Shown: positions 22,251 through 33,275 of the stretch, piece after piece
Layout of the letters: every line of letters starts with the position of its first letter
Numbering within the stretch: the first letter of the stretch is position 1
DNA from: Cryptomeria japonica
Lineage: Eukaryota > Streptophyta > Pinopsida > Cupressales > Cupressaceae
NCBI RefSeq assembly: GCF_030272615.1
Contig: NC_081413.1
Location: 603,634,709 to 603,698,708 of the forward strand
Direction: 5' to 3'
DNA: 64,000 nucleotides
The notes under the pieces: generated by a model
Database searches by the model: none
Seen by the model: the letters and a program-made list of their open reading frames with translations, nothing else
Told to the model about the DNA's origin: nothing
Made by a program: the position numbers and the translations under genes

Positions 22251-23700
22251 CATGGATTTTTCTTAGATCTATGTTTTTTTGCAGATTTTTCTAACCCTAT
22301 ATTGCTGTTTTGTAAAACAATTTGGAGAATAATCTTGTGCAGCTAGGGTTTTGGACACAAAATCAAGATCTTGGAGAGATTCGATCATATCTCATAAACA
22401 GCCTGGGAGTTTTGCACCAAATGTTTTTTGCAGGTTGAAGAAAGTATCAGGAGCTCTCAATCCAAAATTTAGAATTTTTGGAGCACATTTTCATTTTCTA
22501 TGAATTTTTTATGATTTTTCATAAAAAATTAATTTTGAGAGCAAATGAGAGAATTTTTCGGATTTTCTTATATTTTTGGAAATCTCTCAGAATTAGAAAT
22601 AGGATCTATTCTTTGTGATTTTAACTTTGATGCAAAATATTTCCATAAAAGTCAGATCTTTAAAAATTAGGGTTTTTCTTTATTTTGATCAGATCTCACA
22701 AACGGCTTCAAATTTTGACATAAGTTTTTTTTGCAGGTGAAGACAAGTATCAGAAAGATTCAGTAAAAATTTCAGATTTTTTGGATCAATTTTGCATTTT
22801 ATATGAATTTTTTATGATTTTTCATAAAAAATTAATTTTGAGAGAAAATTAGAGAATTTTTCGGATTTTCTTACATTTTTGGAAATCTCTCAGAATTATA
22901 TACAGGATCTGTTCTTTGTGATTTTAAATTTGATGCAAAATCATTCTTCAAAAATCAGATCTTTGAAAATTAGGGTTTTGCATTATTTTACTCATATCTC
23001 ACAAACTGCTTGGATTTGTTGCAGGAAATTTTTTGTGCAGGTTTGAAAGACCATCAATACTCTTCAATACAAATTTGAGATTTTTTGGATCGATTTTGTA
23101 TTTTATATGAATTTTTTATGATTTTTTCATAAAAAATTAATTTTTGGAGCAAATTAGCACATTTTTTGATTTTCTTACATTTCTGGAAATCTCTTAAAAT
23201 TTTACAGGTGGTCTTTTTTTATGATGAATCAGGTCTTTGAATTGGTCAACAAAACGCATTGTTGAAGGCCCCTATTTCACAAAGTCTTTTGGATCTAAAA
23301 TTTACCTAACTTGTGTGCTTGCAGGAAGGGGTGATCATTTGAAACAATCCAAACTACTAATAAATCTTTGTTGCAGGTCCTTGGCAAGGGTTTTTGGATT
23401 TTTATTGTGTGCCTTGTTTTCATAGACTAGCAAACACTTCAATTGGTGCACTAAAATTGAATCATTGTCTTTTGTGTCTTGAGCAATAGGCTCTTTTTGT
23501 TTAATCTTTAGAGGGCCTGTCTTCCCGTGTGGTCATTAGGACTACTAGTGAGAAGAGAACGACCCAAGTGGTAGTGAGGAAAACCCACCTCATCCAAACC
23601 ACTATAATCAAATGTATTCATGGTGAAAACTATGAATAACGTGTGCTGATTAGTTCATACTGACACTATGTCTCCCCATAAACCCGTTTGATCAAATTTA
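22251..23700 (+). repeat. B leader, first part: about 2.8 copies of a 304-bp tandem repeat
   Basis: Copies begin near 22382, 22687 and 22990, each with an ATCTCAYAAAC word. Each copy continues with T-rich sequence ending TTTTTTGCAGGT, a GATTTTTCATAAAAAATTAA block and a TCTCAGAATT block. The TTTTTTGCAG words look like splice acceptors. After 23230 the leader is unique and noncoding. Element C does not show this tandem repeat at the same place. Confidence 0.75.
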
Positions 23701-23705
23701 TTTGA

Positions 23706-24060
23706 TCATTTGTAGGGCATAACCCCTACCGGCTGGGAGCCTTCTGTATTTACAGAGCTGAAAGTGTCGCATGTATGGCCACATGAGCGGATGCCCTTAC
23801 TAGCACCTTTTTGTTTTAGAAGCCCAAATCCTTCTAGTTGTTGGGGTAGGAGGTCGGACCTCTGGTAGCGGCCCACACACATACGATTCTTAGTAGAGAT
23901 ACAAAGTTCGCCATGGGGAGTTTTCATGGGGACTGATGCTTGGCTAACCCGAGAAGTGAGTGCCGAGGGTGGAGCCAGTGAGGTCAAGCATCTAAGTATC
24001 CGCTCTGAATAGCGTAGCCTCGGGGGTAAAACCCCATGTGGGATCAACAACTATTGTCTT
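23706..24060 (+). promoter_or_regulatory. Conserved, GC-richer leader segment of B
   Basis: About 350 bases with clearly higher GC than their surroundings, starting AGGGCATAACCCCTACCGG. Conserved in C as complement(40428-40795). It has several self-complementary stretches. A minus-strand frame of 114 codons crosses it, but it is not kept in C. Position between primer-binding site and gag suggests an RNA signal (packaging, dimer formation or translation); that is inference. Confidence 0.55.
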
Positions 24061-24796
24061 GGCCAGCCATAAGAATTGTGCTTGACTTATGTTAAACATT
24101 CAAACAATCAAGACCAAACAGCAAAACATTGTGTCTTTTGTGTCTTCAAGTGTATGCAAAACAATTTTACATCAAACAACACACTTTTCTTGGAGTCATT
24201 GTCAGTCTAAACACTTGCAAACATTGAGTCCTCATCAACATTGTGTCCTCTTGTCACGAAAAATAGTCAAACATTCAGATTTGGTCACAACCAAAAACTT
24301 CACAAATTGGAAAAATTTCATAGTCCAGCAAACAAAAGAAATCAATTTCGGAATACTTGAGCTTCCTAGGTTGTTTCTTCAGGTTTCATCTAGCATTCAA
24401 CCTGTCCTTGGGTCTCACATAGTCCATCATTGCTTCACATCTCATTTTACATTCACAATTGTCTAAACTTGGGTCAAAAAGGTCACTTGCTTGTCCTCAC
24501 TATACTTTTTCAACACACTACATACAACTACACTTTGCTAAGTGGTCCCTCATCAAGGTTTTTTACCTTTGGGTCTCATTTGGTCTTACTTAGGGTCAAG
24601 GTCAGCTTACCTCATCAAGAGAAACGATCGTCTCTTTGGAAGTCACACCTACTCTACTACTTACCTACTTGGTCTTACACTTTGGTCATTGCAAATACAC
24701 CTCAAGATTCATTTACACTCCATACAACTCTTGGTCTTCCATACTCTTGTCATTTTTTTCATCTAGTCTCTCACATATTGGTCAAACACCTAGTTC
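24061..24796 (+). other. B leader, last part before gag
   Basis: Noncoding; short frames only. Contains at 24671-24796 the stretch that A and C also have upstream of gag, including the unoccupied target (ATTG, 24688-24691) of the TIR element. Confidence 0.7.
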
Positions 24797-27700
24797 ATGG
24801 TTGAAACATGCCTTCAAAAATCTAGGAGAATAGCTAAAGAAGCTCAAGAATCCGCAAACATGAGTTCTTATGAGTATGACAATGATTTATTCTTCAATCC
24901 TGAGCACACTACATTACCAGACATGGATGTTTATAGAAACAATCCAAATGTGGAAAGCGCAAACACTATAAACAACAATACTACACACAATGACAATGTG
25001 GACAACTCTTCAATACTATCAGCAGACATAGAAGACTCCATAATGAATCCTCATTTCAATAGATTGGTTGAAGAGATAATGAGGAGAGATCGACAGTACT
25101 TTTTACACATGATGGCACAAAGTGGAGTTAAAATACCTCATGACTTTGACATGTCTCAACTTATGGAAAGTCGACCCTCACAACAAACTCAATCCAACAT
25201 GGATCAAAGGAGACCAAATAGTGGAGGAAATAGAGGACTGAATATGATGCCTGAGTCACCATCAGTTTTGCTTCAAAAACCAGAGATCCCACATACACAA
25301 GTTCAAACATATGATACTTACCTTCGAAGACCATTATGGAAGCCTTATGCAGACAGATATGCTCAATCACATGCTCAAGCTATGGATCAATCAAAACAAG
25401 TAGATACTCAAAGGCATCCCCAAAATTTTGACACAAGGAGACCTCATGTCAAAATTGGGGGCAACACAATGGAAAATGAAATGCCTATTGAATATGGTAT
25501 ATATGCACAAAATAGATATGGGGTCTCTCAACATGAAGTTATGCCAAGTGCTCCATATATGCCACATCAATATAGACCTCCATATGGACATGTCTACGAT
25601 CAGTATCATCCATACATGCAACAAGCTCCTCCTCAAATGGGTGTTTCAAACATGGGGTATGCTACAAGAAATCAATCTCCTCCTAAAAACAATTTGGAGC
25701 AACAAATAAGAGATTTACAAAAGAAAATGGAGGACATGAGTACATCAAAACCAACATACACTATGAGAGATATATGTCCTTATCCCTTTGATAAGAGCAT
25801 TCCAATGCCTCCGTTTCCTGCACACTTTGTGATGCCAAAATTTGACAAATATAGAGGGAAAGGAGACCCCAAGGCACACATAAGACAATTCTTCACAGCT
25901 TGCATTGAGGTAGCGGCAGAAGAAACATACTTGATGAGGTTGTTTCCACAAAGCTTAGGCGATCAAGCTATGGAACGGTTTTCTCAATTACCTCCTGGTA
26001 TTAAATCATGGGGCGACTTAGCAGAGGCATTCATTCAGCATTTCTCTTACAATATAGAAACAGATGTCTCAGTTACTACCTTGTGCAATACGAAACAAAA
26101 GGAAGGAGAATCTTTCGCAACATTTTTACAAAGATGGAGAAATCTAGCTAGCAGATGTTCTTGTGAAATCCCGCAAAAACAAATGGTAGAAATGTTCACT
26201 CAAAATGTTAATAAGGCTATTGGCTATGATCTCAGGAAAGCTTGTTTGTCTACATTCAAGGATGTTATTGAAAAGGGCCTAGCAATAGAAAGAGTCTTAA
26301 TTGAACAAGGAGTCATTAAGATATTCAAAGAAAACAAAGAGGACTTTAAAGGAAAGGACAAACCAAAATTTTGGAACAAGAACAAGAACACAGTTAATGA
26401 TGGTGTTGTTGATGCCAACACAGTGAGACCCAAGTTCGTCTTTTCTGGATCAAGTTCTACCAACAATCAGGTGAACACTCAGACAACTTCTAGACCACGA
26501 AGGAAGTACACTCCATTGGGAGAACCACTTGAATCAGTATTCAAAAAGATTGTGGCAAACAAAGTGATCATAGTTCCAGATTTTCCTCCATATGAACCAA
26601 AGGTCAAACCAAATTGGTGGAATGATGATGAGTATTGTGAATTTCATAAGAGCAAGGGTCACAAGACAGGTAATTGTCATCGACTGAAGAACATTGTGCA
26701 AGATCTCATTGATAGAGGTGATATTGAGATTGAGAGACATTCATCTAATCAAGAACATGAGGTGTTTAAGGAACCATTCCCAAAACATGACAAAGGAAAA
26801 GGCAAAGTCACAGATGATCAAGCCAATTATAGTAGAGCACCTTACAATTATGATTCTACTATCAATCACATCTCAATGGACAATCATATCTCTACTATTA
26901 CTATCAAGAACAAAAATCCTGAGAATCCTTCTCAGAGACCCAAGATTGTCCTAAAAGGTGTGGGATCTTCTTCTAAGCATACCTCTGAATGTCATGTTAC
27001 AACTTGTCGAGGTAATATCATGTTGCCAGGTGCCTCCACTAAGAATACCAATCCTTCATCAACCAAGCCTGAGTACGAACTTGTAGAACAGTTAGGGAAG
27101 ACACCCGCGCTCATCTCTATTCTTGAGCTCTTACGCATATCCCCCGCTCATAAAGCTATCCTTGACAAAATCTTGAGAGACACTACCGTTCCTACTGATC
27201 TGAACGTGGACCAGTTTCAAGCCATGGTGGGATACCTTTCCATTCCACATTCCCTTATGTTCACAGAAGCCGATGACGCCTCCATAAGTCAACCACATAA
27301 TGCACCTTTACATGTTGAAGCTTTCATACATAAACATCGAATAAAGCGAGTCCTGATAGATGGAGGAGCAGGTCTAAACATTTGTACATTGAGCACCATT
27401 AAACAATTGGGATATTCTGACAAGGCTGTGAATTCTACAAACCAAATTACCATCAAGGCATATGATGATGAAGAGCACTCATCCAAGGGCACAGTCACCT
27501 TACCTCTAAGAATTGGGCCAGTCACAAAGGATGTGGTTTGTCAAGTCCTAGACCTGGATCTCACATATAACATATTGCTAGGACATCCTTGGATTCATGA
27601 AATGAGGGCAGTCCCATCGACATACCATCAATGCATTAAGTTTCCTCACAATGGAGTTGAAGTGACTATCAAAGTGGATCCAAATCCATTCATATATTGC

Positions 27701-28909
27701 AACAATCTGCAACCTCAATCAGAAATAACAATCCCAATCAATCGCGAAGCTATTCCTTCATTGACATATGTGGATCCTGAATCCTTAAAATATTCTACAT
27801 CCAAACAAGCAGAGCTAAAAGAAAAATTCAAGTTTAAAGACATGGGATGTGGTGAGTATATCTTTCATGTTGATCAACTCCCACTATCTGCTAAGGTATT
27901 CAGTCAACAAGAACAAATTACAAACAATTTGCAATATCAAGGAATTGGGTGTGAACCACCTAGTGTTGTGGCTACTAAGTCCGAATGCAAATCTCCTATA
28001 GCGGTGCAAGCAACTCTTGATATCAATAGTCCTAAGAGTTGTTCCAACAAAGAATCTATTGAGTCTATCGCCAACCCTCTTGATAACTCACATAGCCTTA
28101 CTATTTCATCCACTCATTCCATTTCCACTCCACTCCCAGACTTGGATGAACAAGAATTACAAAAGCCCTTACTAATTGGGGATCAAAAATCAAGCCTTGA
28201 AAATAAAAATCTAAAAGTCAAAAATAAAGAGAAGTCCTTTAGTCCAAATCAAAATCAAAAGCTACTGGACTCTGCAAAAATCAAAGTCAAGGATAAAAAT
28301 CCTATGAAGCAAAAAGAGAAAGAGTTGATCTCCCCTAATATCAAAATATCTGGGGGCAAAAGTTCTAAAATTTCAAGTCAAAAAGCATACATGTTGATCC
28401 TAAGTCTCCATCATGCTATCCTACTTTCACTTCTTTTCGCAATCATAAGCCTTCATAGCTCATCCACTTGTTTCACACATCCTTTCCCTTTTGGTGATAC
28501 ATCATGGACTTTTAATGGAGCTTCCTTGAAGGACTTTGTTATTAGGGATGCCCAAACTTCTTCAGGTGACATGCATACGGGCCTACGTAGTCCACACACT
28601 AGTAATTCTATCTCAGTTCCTTCATCGAGGAAGACATTCACTCAAGCTACACATCATTCAGTCAAGGAACAATGCAGTTACAATCACAAGGTTAAGCCTC
28701 ATACATTTGAGGTGGGTGACTTAGTTCTCAGAGAAAATCCTAAATATCAGCAAGACAGAGAGAAGAAGGGCAAGTTCAAACCAAATTGGCTTGGTCCTTA
28801 CATCATTACAGTGGTATATGGATCTGGGGCATATCAGCTCTCAACTACAGAAGGTGAACCCTTGGAGGATCCTATCAATAGCATGCTTCTGCGCAGGTTC
28901 TACACATAA
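24797..28909 (+). CDS. Intact RT-less polyprotein of B: Gag, protease, novel segment, integrase C-terminus
   Basis: 1370 residues without a stop. Residues about 345-505 are the capsid domain (PKFDKYRGKGDPKAH, SFATFLQRWRNLA). A C-x2-H-x4-H-x4-C knuckle lies near 612-626, and a retropepsin with LIDGGAGLN near 852 followed by the usual LLGHPWIHE near 930. After about residue 1020 homology to A ends: some 270 residues rich in Lys, Ser and Asn follow, with one strongly hydrophobic stretch (about 1197-1225, LSLHHAILLSLLFAII). Homology resumes at about 1293 (KVKPHTFEVGDLVLREN) with the integrase C-terminal part to the stop. RT, both RNases H and the integrase catalytic core are absent. C has the same architecture, so this is a family trait. 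The start ATG matches A and C. Function of the novel segment is unknown. Confidence 0.92.
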   Translation: MVETCLQKSRRIAKEAQESANMSSYEYDNDLFFNPEHTTLPDMDVYRNNPNVESANTINNNTTHNDNVDNSSILSADIEDSIMNPHFNRLVEEIMRRDRQYFLHMMAQSGVKIPHDFDMSQLMESRPSQQTQSNMDQRRPNSGGNRGLNMMPESPSVLLQKPEIPHTQVQTYDTYLRRPLWKPYADRYAQSHAQAMDQSKQVDTQRHPQNFDTRRPHVKIGGNTMENEMPIEYGIYAQNRYGVSQHEVMPSAPYMPHQYRPPYGHVYDQYHPYMQQAPPQMGVSNMGYATRNQSPPKNNLEQQIRDLQKKMEDMSTSKPTYTMRDICPYPFDKSIPMPPFPAHFVMPKFDKYRGKGDPKAHIRQFFTACIEVAAEETYLMRLFPQSLGDQAMERFSQLPPGIKSWGDLAEAFIQHFSYNIETDVSVTTLCNTKQKEGESFATFLQRWRNLASRCSCEIPQKQMVEMFTQNVNKAIGYDLRKACLSTFKDVIEKGLAIERVLIEQGVIKIFKENKEDFKGKDKPKFWNKNKNTVNDGVVDANTVRPKFVFSGSSSTNNQVNTQTTSRPRRKYTPLGEPLESVFKKIVANKVIIVPDFPPYEPKVKPNWWNDDEYCEFHKSKGHKTGNCHRLKNIVQDLIDRGDIEIERHSSNQEHEVFKEPFPKHDKGKGKVTDDQANYSRAPYNYDSTINHISMDNHISTITIKNKNPENPSQRPKIVLKGVGSSSKHTSECHVTTCRGNIMLPGASTKNTNPSSTKPEYELVEQLGKTPALISILELLRISPAHKAILDKILRDTTVPTDLNVDQFQAMVGYLSIPHSLMFTEADDASISQPHNAPLHVEAFIHKHRIKRVLIDGGAGLNICTLSTIKQLGYSDKAVNSTNQITIKAYDDEEHSSKGTVTLPLRIGPVTKDVVCQVLDLDLTYNILLGHPWIHEMRAVPSTYHQCIKFPHNGVEVTIKVDPNPFIYCNNLQPQSEITIPINREAIPSLTYVDPESLKYSTSKQAELKEKFKFKDMGCGEYIFHVDQLPLSAKVFSQQEQITNNLQYQGIGCEPPSVVATKSECKSPIAVQATLDINSPKSCSNKESIESIANPLDNSHSLTISSTHSISTPLPDLDEQELQKPLLIGDQKSSLENKNLKVKNKEKSFSPNQNQKLLDSAKIKVKDKNPMKQKEKELISPNIKISGGKSSKISSQKAYMLILSLHHAILLSLLFAIISLHSSSTCFTHPFPFGDTSWTFNGASLKDFVIRDAQTSSGDMHTGLRSPHTSNSISVPSSRKTFTQATHHSVKEQCSYNHKVKPHTFEVGDLVLRENPKYQQDREKKGKFKPNWLGPYIITVVYGSGAYQLSTTEGEPLEDPINSMLLRRFYT

Positions 28910-30611
28910 GCTCTTCGGAACATCCCAATCCAAAAATACAAAAAAAATTATAAAACAAAAAAATCGTTACTTGGTGAAAACCTGGCAAACAGGCGCCTTG
29001 TGACAACAAAAAAATTGAAAAATCAAAAAAAAAGTAAAGAGAAATAATTTCGTCCAACGGTGAAAACCACTTCGGTGGCGCCCTGGACAAGTACCATGGT
29101 GAAAACTGGGTCACCAGCACCATGCATAGAGACTTTGCTCCTCCCTCTTTCAGGATTCTCTTTCATCTCTCACTTTGCACACACTCACAACCTATTCATT
29201 CACAATAAACTTACCCATTCCCATCATGGCTTGTTATTGATCTACCTGAGATTGGTTAGCCATCCATAACCCTCCCTTTTCACTCCCTTTCCATCCATAA
29301 TAAATCAGATCCTATCTGTGGCTAAGGCAAATCCTATGTCTAGTAATGGGTGTGGAACTGAGAACATCACATGTTTCGAGGAGTACAGTTTCTTCCAGCT
29401 TCCTTCAAGTCTATCCGCGCGCAATCGGCAATAAAGCAACATCTGCATCGCAGATCCGCAATAAAGTTCCATCTTCTCCGCAATAAAGTATCAGTTTCAT
29501 GGATTCAGTCAGTTTCAAATGAGACACAGCAGCAACAATGAGCTTCAACAAAATCAAATCTTTCAACAGACTCAGACAACATATGGTTCAGTGCTATCTA
29601 TCCTTTTTGTGAAAGTGAACATTGTGACCACAATCGAATAAGACTTAAACAAGTGACAAGAGACACTAAACTTGAGGACTACAGTGGATGTTGGTGTCGA
29701 GTCTTGGTTTTCTTTTGATTTTATCTTTTTGGTGACATGTCTTTTAGCTTTTCCAGGATGTCTTTGACTAGAGATTCTATCTCCAGGATGTCTTTGACTA
29801 GAAAGGCGAGGATGGGGTATCGTCACCTATTTGCATTTGCTGTCTGTGGATTGTCTTTTAGTAATGCTATGACTTGTCCAAGGATATGAGGACACTATGA
29901 GTCTAGTATGAACTGGGGCATTCCTTGTTTGTGACTGTCTTATCTCCATGCAAACAGGTACAATGACTTTCTGAGCCGAACAAATGCCTCGATTGTCATA
30001 ACCTATTCTGCCATAATAAAGCTCAATGATGATAATGAACAAGAAGCTCTTTCACGTTCATATCTTCTGTCTTCCATCCCCCTTTCTTGATTGACTTCCA
30101 TTGTCCTTCTCGAGTCCGCATAGCCCGCTATCACATGACTGAGTATAATGACACACCAAAAACATTTGCATTTCATATAGTTACACCTACATCACCACAT
30201 ATAAGCATTTCATACATACATATAGATATCACAATTGCATCACATCCTACATACAACACATGTTAGCACATCTCACATTTTCATTATGTAAATAATAATT
30301 TGCATTATCATATTCATTTGCATTACATACATTCACATTTGCATCATGCATCACATATACAACATAAAAGAACAAAAATATTGCATTGCATCATATAAGC
30401 ATCCATATCATAAAACATGTATCACATAAGAACATTTCATCACATAAGGTACACATGCATATAGCTGCCGCAAAAATGATGAATCATCTCATATATAATC
30501 AGAAGTGTCATGATACAATGATGTCAAAAATCATATGGCTACAAAATCACCCGAAGGTGTCTACAATACAAAAATGGTACATATACTGATACAAAGGGGA
30601 GCCCTCTATGG
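28910..30611 (+). other. B noncoding stretch between polyprotein and antisense gene
   Basis: Same order as in A: A-rich start, conserved block with the hairpin CCAC-TTCG-GTGG (29067-29078), a second conserved block near 29095-29160, two GATGTCTTTGACTAGA copies near 29758-29802, and AT-rich CATTT/GCAT words from about 30150 to 30590. No gene seen. Confidence 0.7.
29067..29078 (+). promoter_or_regulatory. C(UUCG)G hairpin in the 3' noncoding part of B
   Basis: CCAC-TTCG-GTGG would fold in RNA as a 4-bp stem closed by a UUCG tetraloop, an unusually stable loop. Identical in A at 13766-13777; in C (minus strand, near 35198-35209) the loop reads TTTG with the stem kept. Flanking bases GTGAAAACC and GGCGCC are conserved too. 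Confidence 0.5.
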
Positions 30612-32639
30612 CTATGATGAACTCCCTCCCTTGGAGCCACCTGGCCTCGACGGACGCTGAGCTATAGATGGACCTACTCCGAGATCACCCTGCCTATCTG
30701 GTGGTGGTGGAGGACCCATGACCCCACCACTGGATGCCTGCCTCCTATGACTCCCTCCCGTAGCCGTCGCTGTACGCGATGGTCTATGGAAGCTCCTCGC
30801 CCGCTGATTCGCTGGCACGACACCATAGTACAGGTCTCTCCAATAACCTATCTCCTCTCCGGCTCGCAACACATATGCGTAGCCTGCCCCTGCATCCTCT
30901 GCTGCCTGCCTCCCTGCCCTCAGAGCTGTCTCAGCCTCAGTATATTGCTGGATGGCCTGATCCCTCTCTCGCTCTGTATCTCGGAGCCTGATCCTGAGGC
31001 AATCCCTCTCCCGCTCCAACTCCTGGATCTCGTCTGCCTGGCCCTGGCAGATCTCTCTCAGCTCTAGGAGCTCATCCTCCTCAGGATCTCCACCCTCAGC
31101 CTCTGCCTGCGGCTCTCCCTCTACGGGTGCCTGTACCTGTGCCTCCCCCTATACCTATCTAGGTGCCTGAACTGGTGCCTGTCTCTGTACATGCCGGGGA
31201 ACCTGTACCTGTCTCTGCACCTGCTCCTGTCCCTGCACCTGTCCCTGTCTAGGTCCCTGTGCTCTAGGACCCTGTGTTGCTGGTGCCTGTAGGGGCAATC
31301 CACCTCGACCTCTCACCACCTGGGCTGCTCCCTCCTGTCCTCCCTCCCTCCGAGGTGCTACCCGCCTCTCCCCCACTACTCCCCTCCGCCTCCGTCGGCC
31401 CCTACCTCCATCCCCTCCACCATCATCATCATCATCCCCTCCAACCTCTCCCTCCAGCAGCTCTCCCGGATCTGTCAACTGTGGAAATGGATGCTCTACC
31501 CAATATGCAGAGTACTCTGCGTCCATCCCTACATCCTCTACCTCCGGCCACATATCCCAGGGTAGTGGCATCATCTCTGTCATCTGTGTCACGACCTGAT
31601 CATATGATAACAATGGCCCGAACTGTGCCTGATCCCTGACTGTACGGGCATACATGCCCGAGCCTCGCGGCATCCTCTGGATCCTGCCGAACTATCTGCC
31701 TACCCTGTCAACCACCTATCTCTCCAAAATGTAGGGTGTCCGCCCAATCAGATATCTGCTCCTAAATGTATATGGCAGCTCCAAGGTGTCGTCCTCCCAC
31801 TCCTCGCACCCCAGGTACGGCCTCCAGATGACTGTGTCAATATCATCTATAACACGCCTCCAGTGCTCCAACCGCCCAATCCGAGGCTGTGACGTAATCA
31901 TATCATAGAGGTGTACAAAGCTCCGTCCATGCCCTCTACCTCTGAAGTGAATCGGCCGTGTGATCGGCAGGTGCTCATATGCCCACACCTATAACAGTGT
32001 CACTCTGCAGCCCAAGCCCACTGATCCGTGATAAACAAACTGATGCATCTCATAGTACAAATGTGCCAGGACACATGGCCCCCATGCATATCTGGTGTGC
32101 TCAGTCACCAGTATCTCTAGTGCTCCTCCCCAACCCACTGCCAACCCCCGTGTAGCCCTGTCTGGACACAGGAACCCACTGATGGCTCCTCCGATCACAG
32201 CTGGCAGCGCTAAACCTGTCGCAGTCATGGTATCCCATGCCACGTGCCCTGCTCTCATCTCCAACCCGGGATCCTGGAATACCCGTCTTAATGCCTCCCT
32301 GTCTCCATCTCGATCATATGGAATCAGCTCTCCATCGATTGGTATGTGCAGTATCCTATATACATCCTCGAGGGTCACTATCATCTCCCCCATCGGCAAG
32401 TGAAACGTGCAAGTCTCGGAGTGCCATCTCTCCGCCAGCGCAGTCAACAAACCCATGTTTGCCCGAAACTCAGGCACATACAGCACATGTCTGAGGCCCA
32501 TCTCCTCAATAGCTGCTCTCTCCTCAAAAGACAACTCTGCTCGCAATCTCTGTGTAGACGAGAATCTCTCCCGTGACTCCAACATAGGCAGATACTCCTG
32601 CAGTCAAACAATCAATCATGTCAGTTATTGTGGCATTCA

Positions 32640-32965
32640 CTATTCATCACAAAATGCTACTTGCTATCTAAATGCATATGGTTATCTATCCTAGTGACAC
32701 TCACTGTTCATCACAAAGTGTTGCTATCTATCCTAGTAGTGCTCCCTGTTCATCACAAAGTACTACATGTGTGACATTCCCTGTTCATCACAAAGTGTTA
32801 CTCACATTCGCACTCCCTGTTCATCACAAAGTGCTGCCTATCCTGGTACTCCCTGTTCATCACAAAGTGCCTTGATCTATCCTAGTCTTCCTAGAGGACC
32901 TGTTTGAGTGTATCCTCTCAGCAGCTTATCCAATCGACAGCGTATGTTCATCACAGAACTGCCGA
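32640..32965. repeat. Tandem TTCATCACAAAGT repeats in the antisense intron (B)
   Basis: Six copies of TGTTCATCACAAAGT-like cores between 32640 and 32872, plus a diverged one near 32948. Spacing is about 35-60 bases. Same place as in A and C. Confidence 0.8.
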
Positions 32966-32982
32966 TTTGACCTAGAAGACCA

Positions 32983-33275
32983 AAACCATGCATTTTTGAC
33001 ACACAAACGCGCTTTAAACTCATAAACATGCTTATAGACTGCACAAACGCGCTTCTACAACACAGACGCGCTTTCAGAACACAAACATGCTTACATTATG
33101 CACAAACGCGCCTATGGAACCTAAACGCGACTTCAGGACATAAACGCCTCTACAATACCCAAATGCGCCCGTATTCAACGCAAACGCGGTCCGAGGCGCA
33201 GACGCGCCTGGAACCGACACAGACGCGCCTGTTGGACACAGACGTGCCTGGCACTGACACAGACGCGGTTGCACA
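32983..33275. repeat. ACGCG minisatellite in the antisense intron (B)
   Basis: Nine intact ACGCG cores in the frame ACAnACGCGCYT at about 20-35-base spacing, with several decayed copies between (ACATGC, ACGTGC). The most CpG-rich part of an otherwise AT-rich element. CGCG is the core of the binding site known for plant CAMTA factors; relevance here is inference. Confidence 0.75.

Noticed and set aside
23706-24050. 114-codon minus-strand frame in the B leader
   Set aside because: Not kept as a frame in C, and the nucleotide block itself is conserved, so an RNA-level signal is more likely.
31274-31639. 121-codon plus-strand Pro/Leu-rich frame in B
   Set aside because: It is the reverse strand of the acidic and Gly/Arg-rich linker of the antisense PMD gene.
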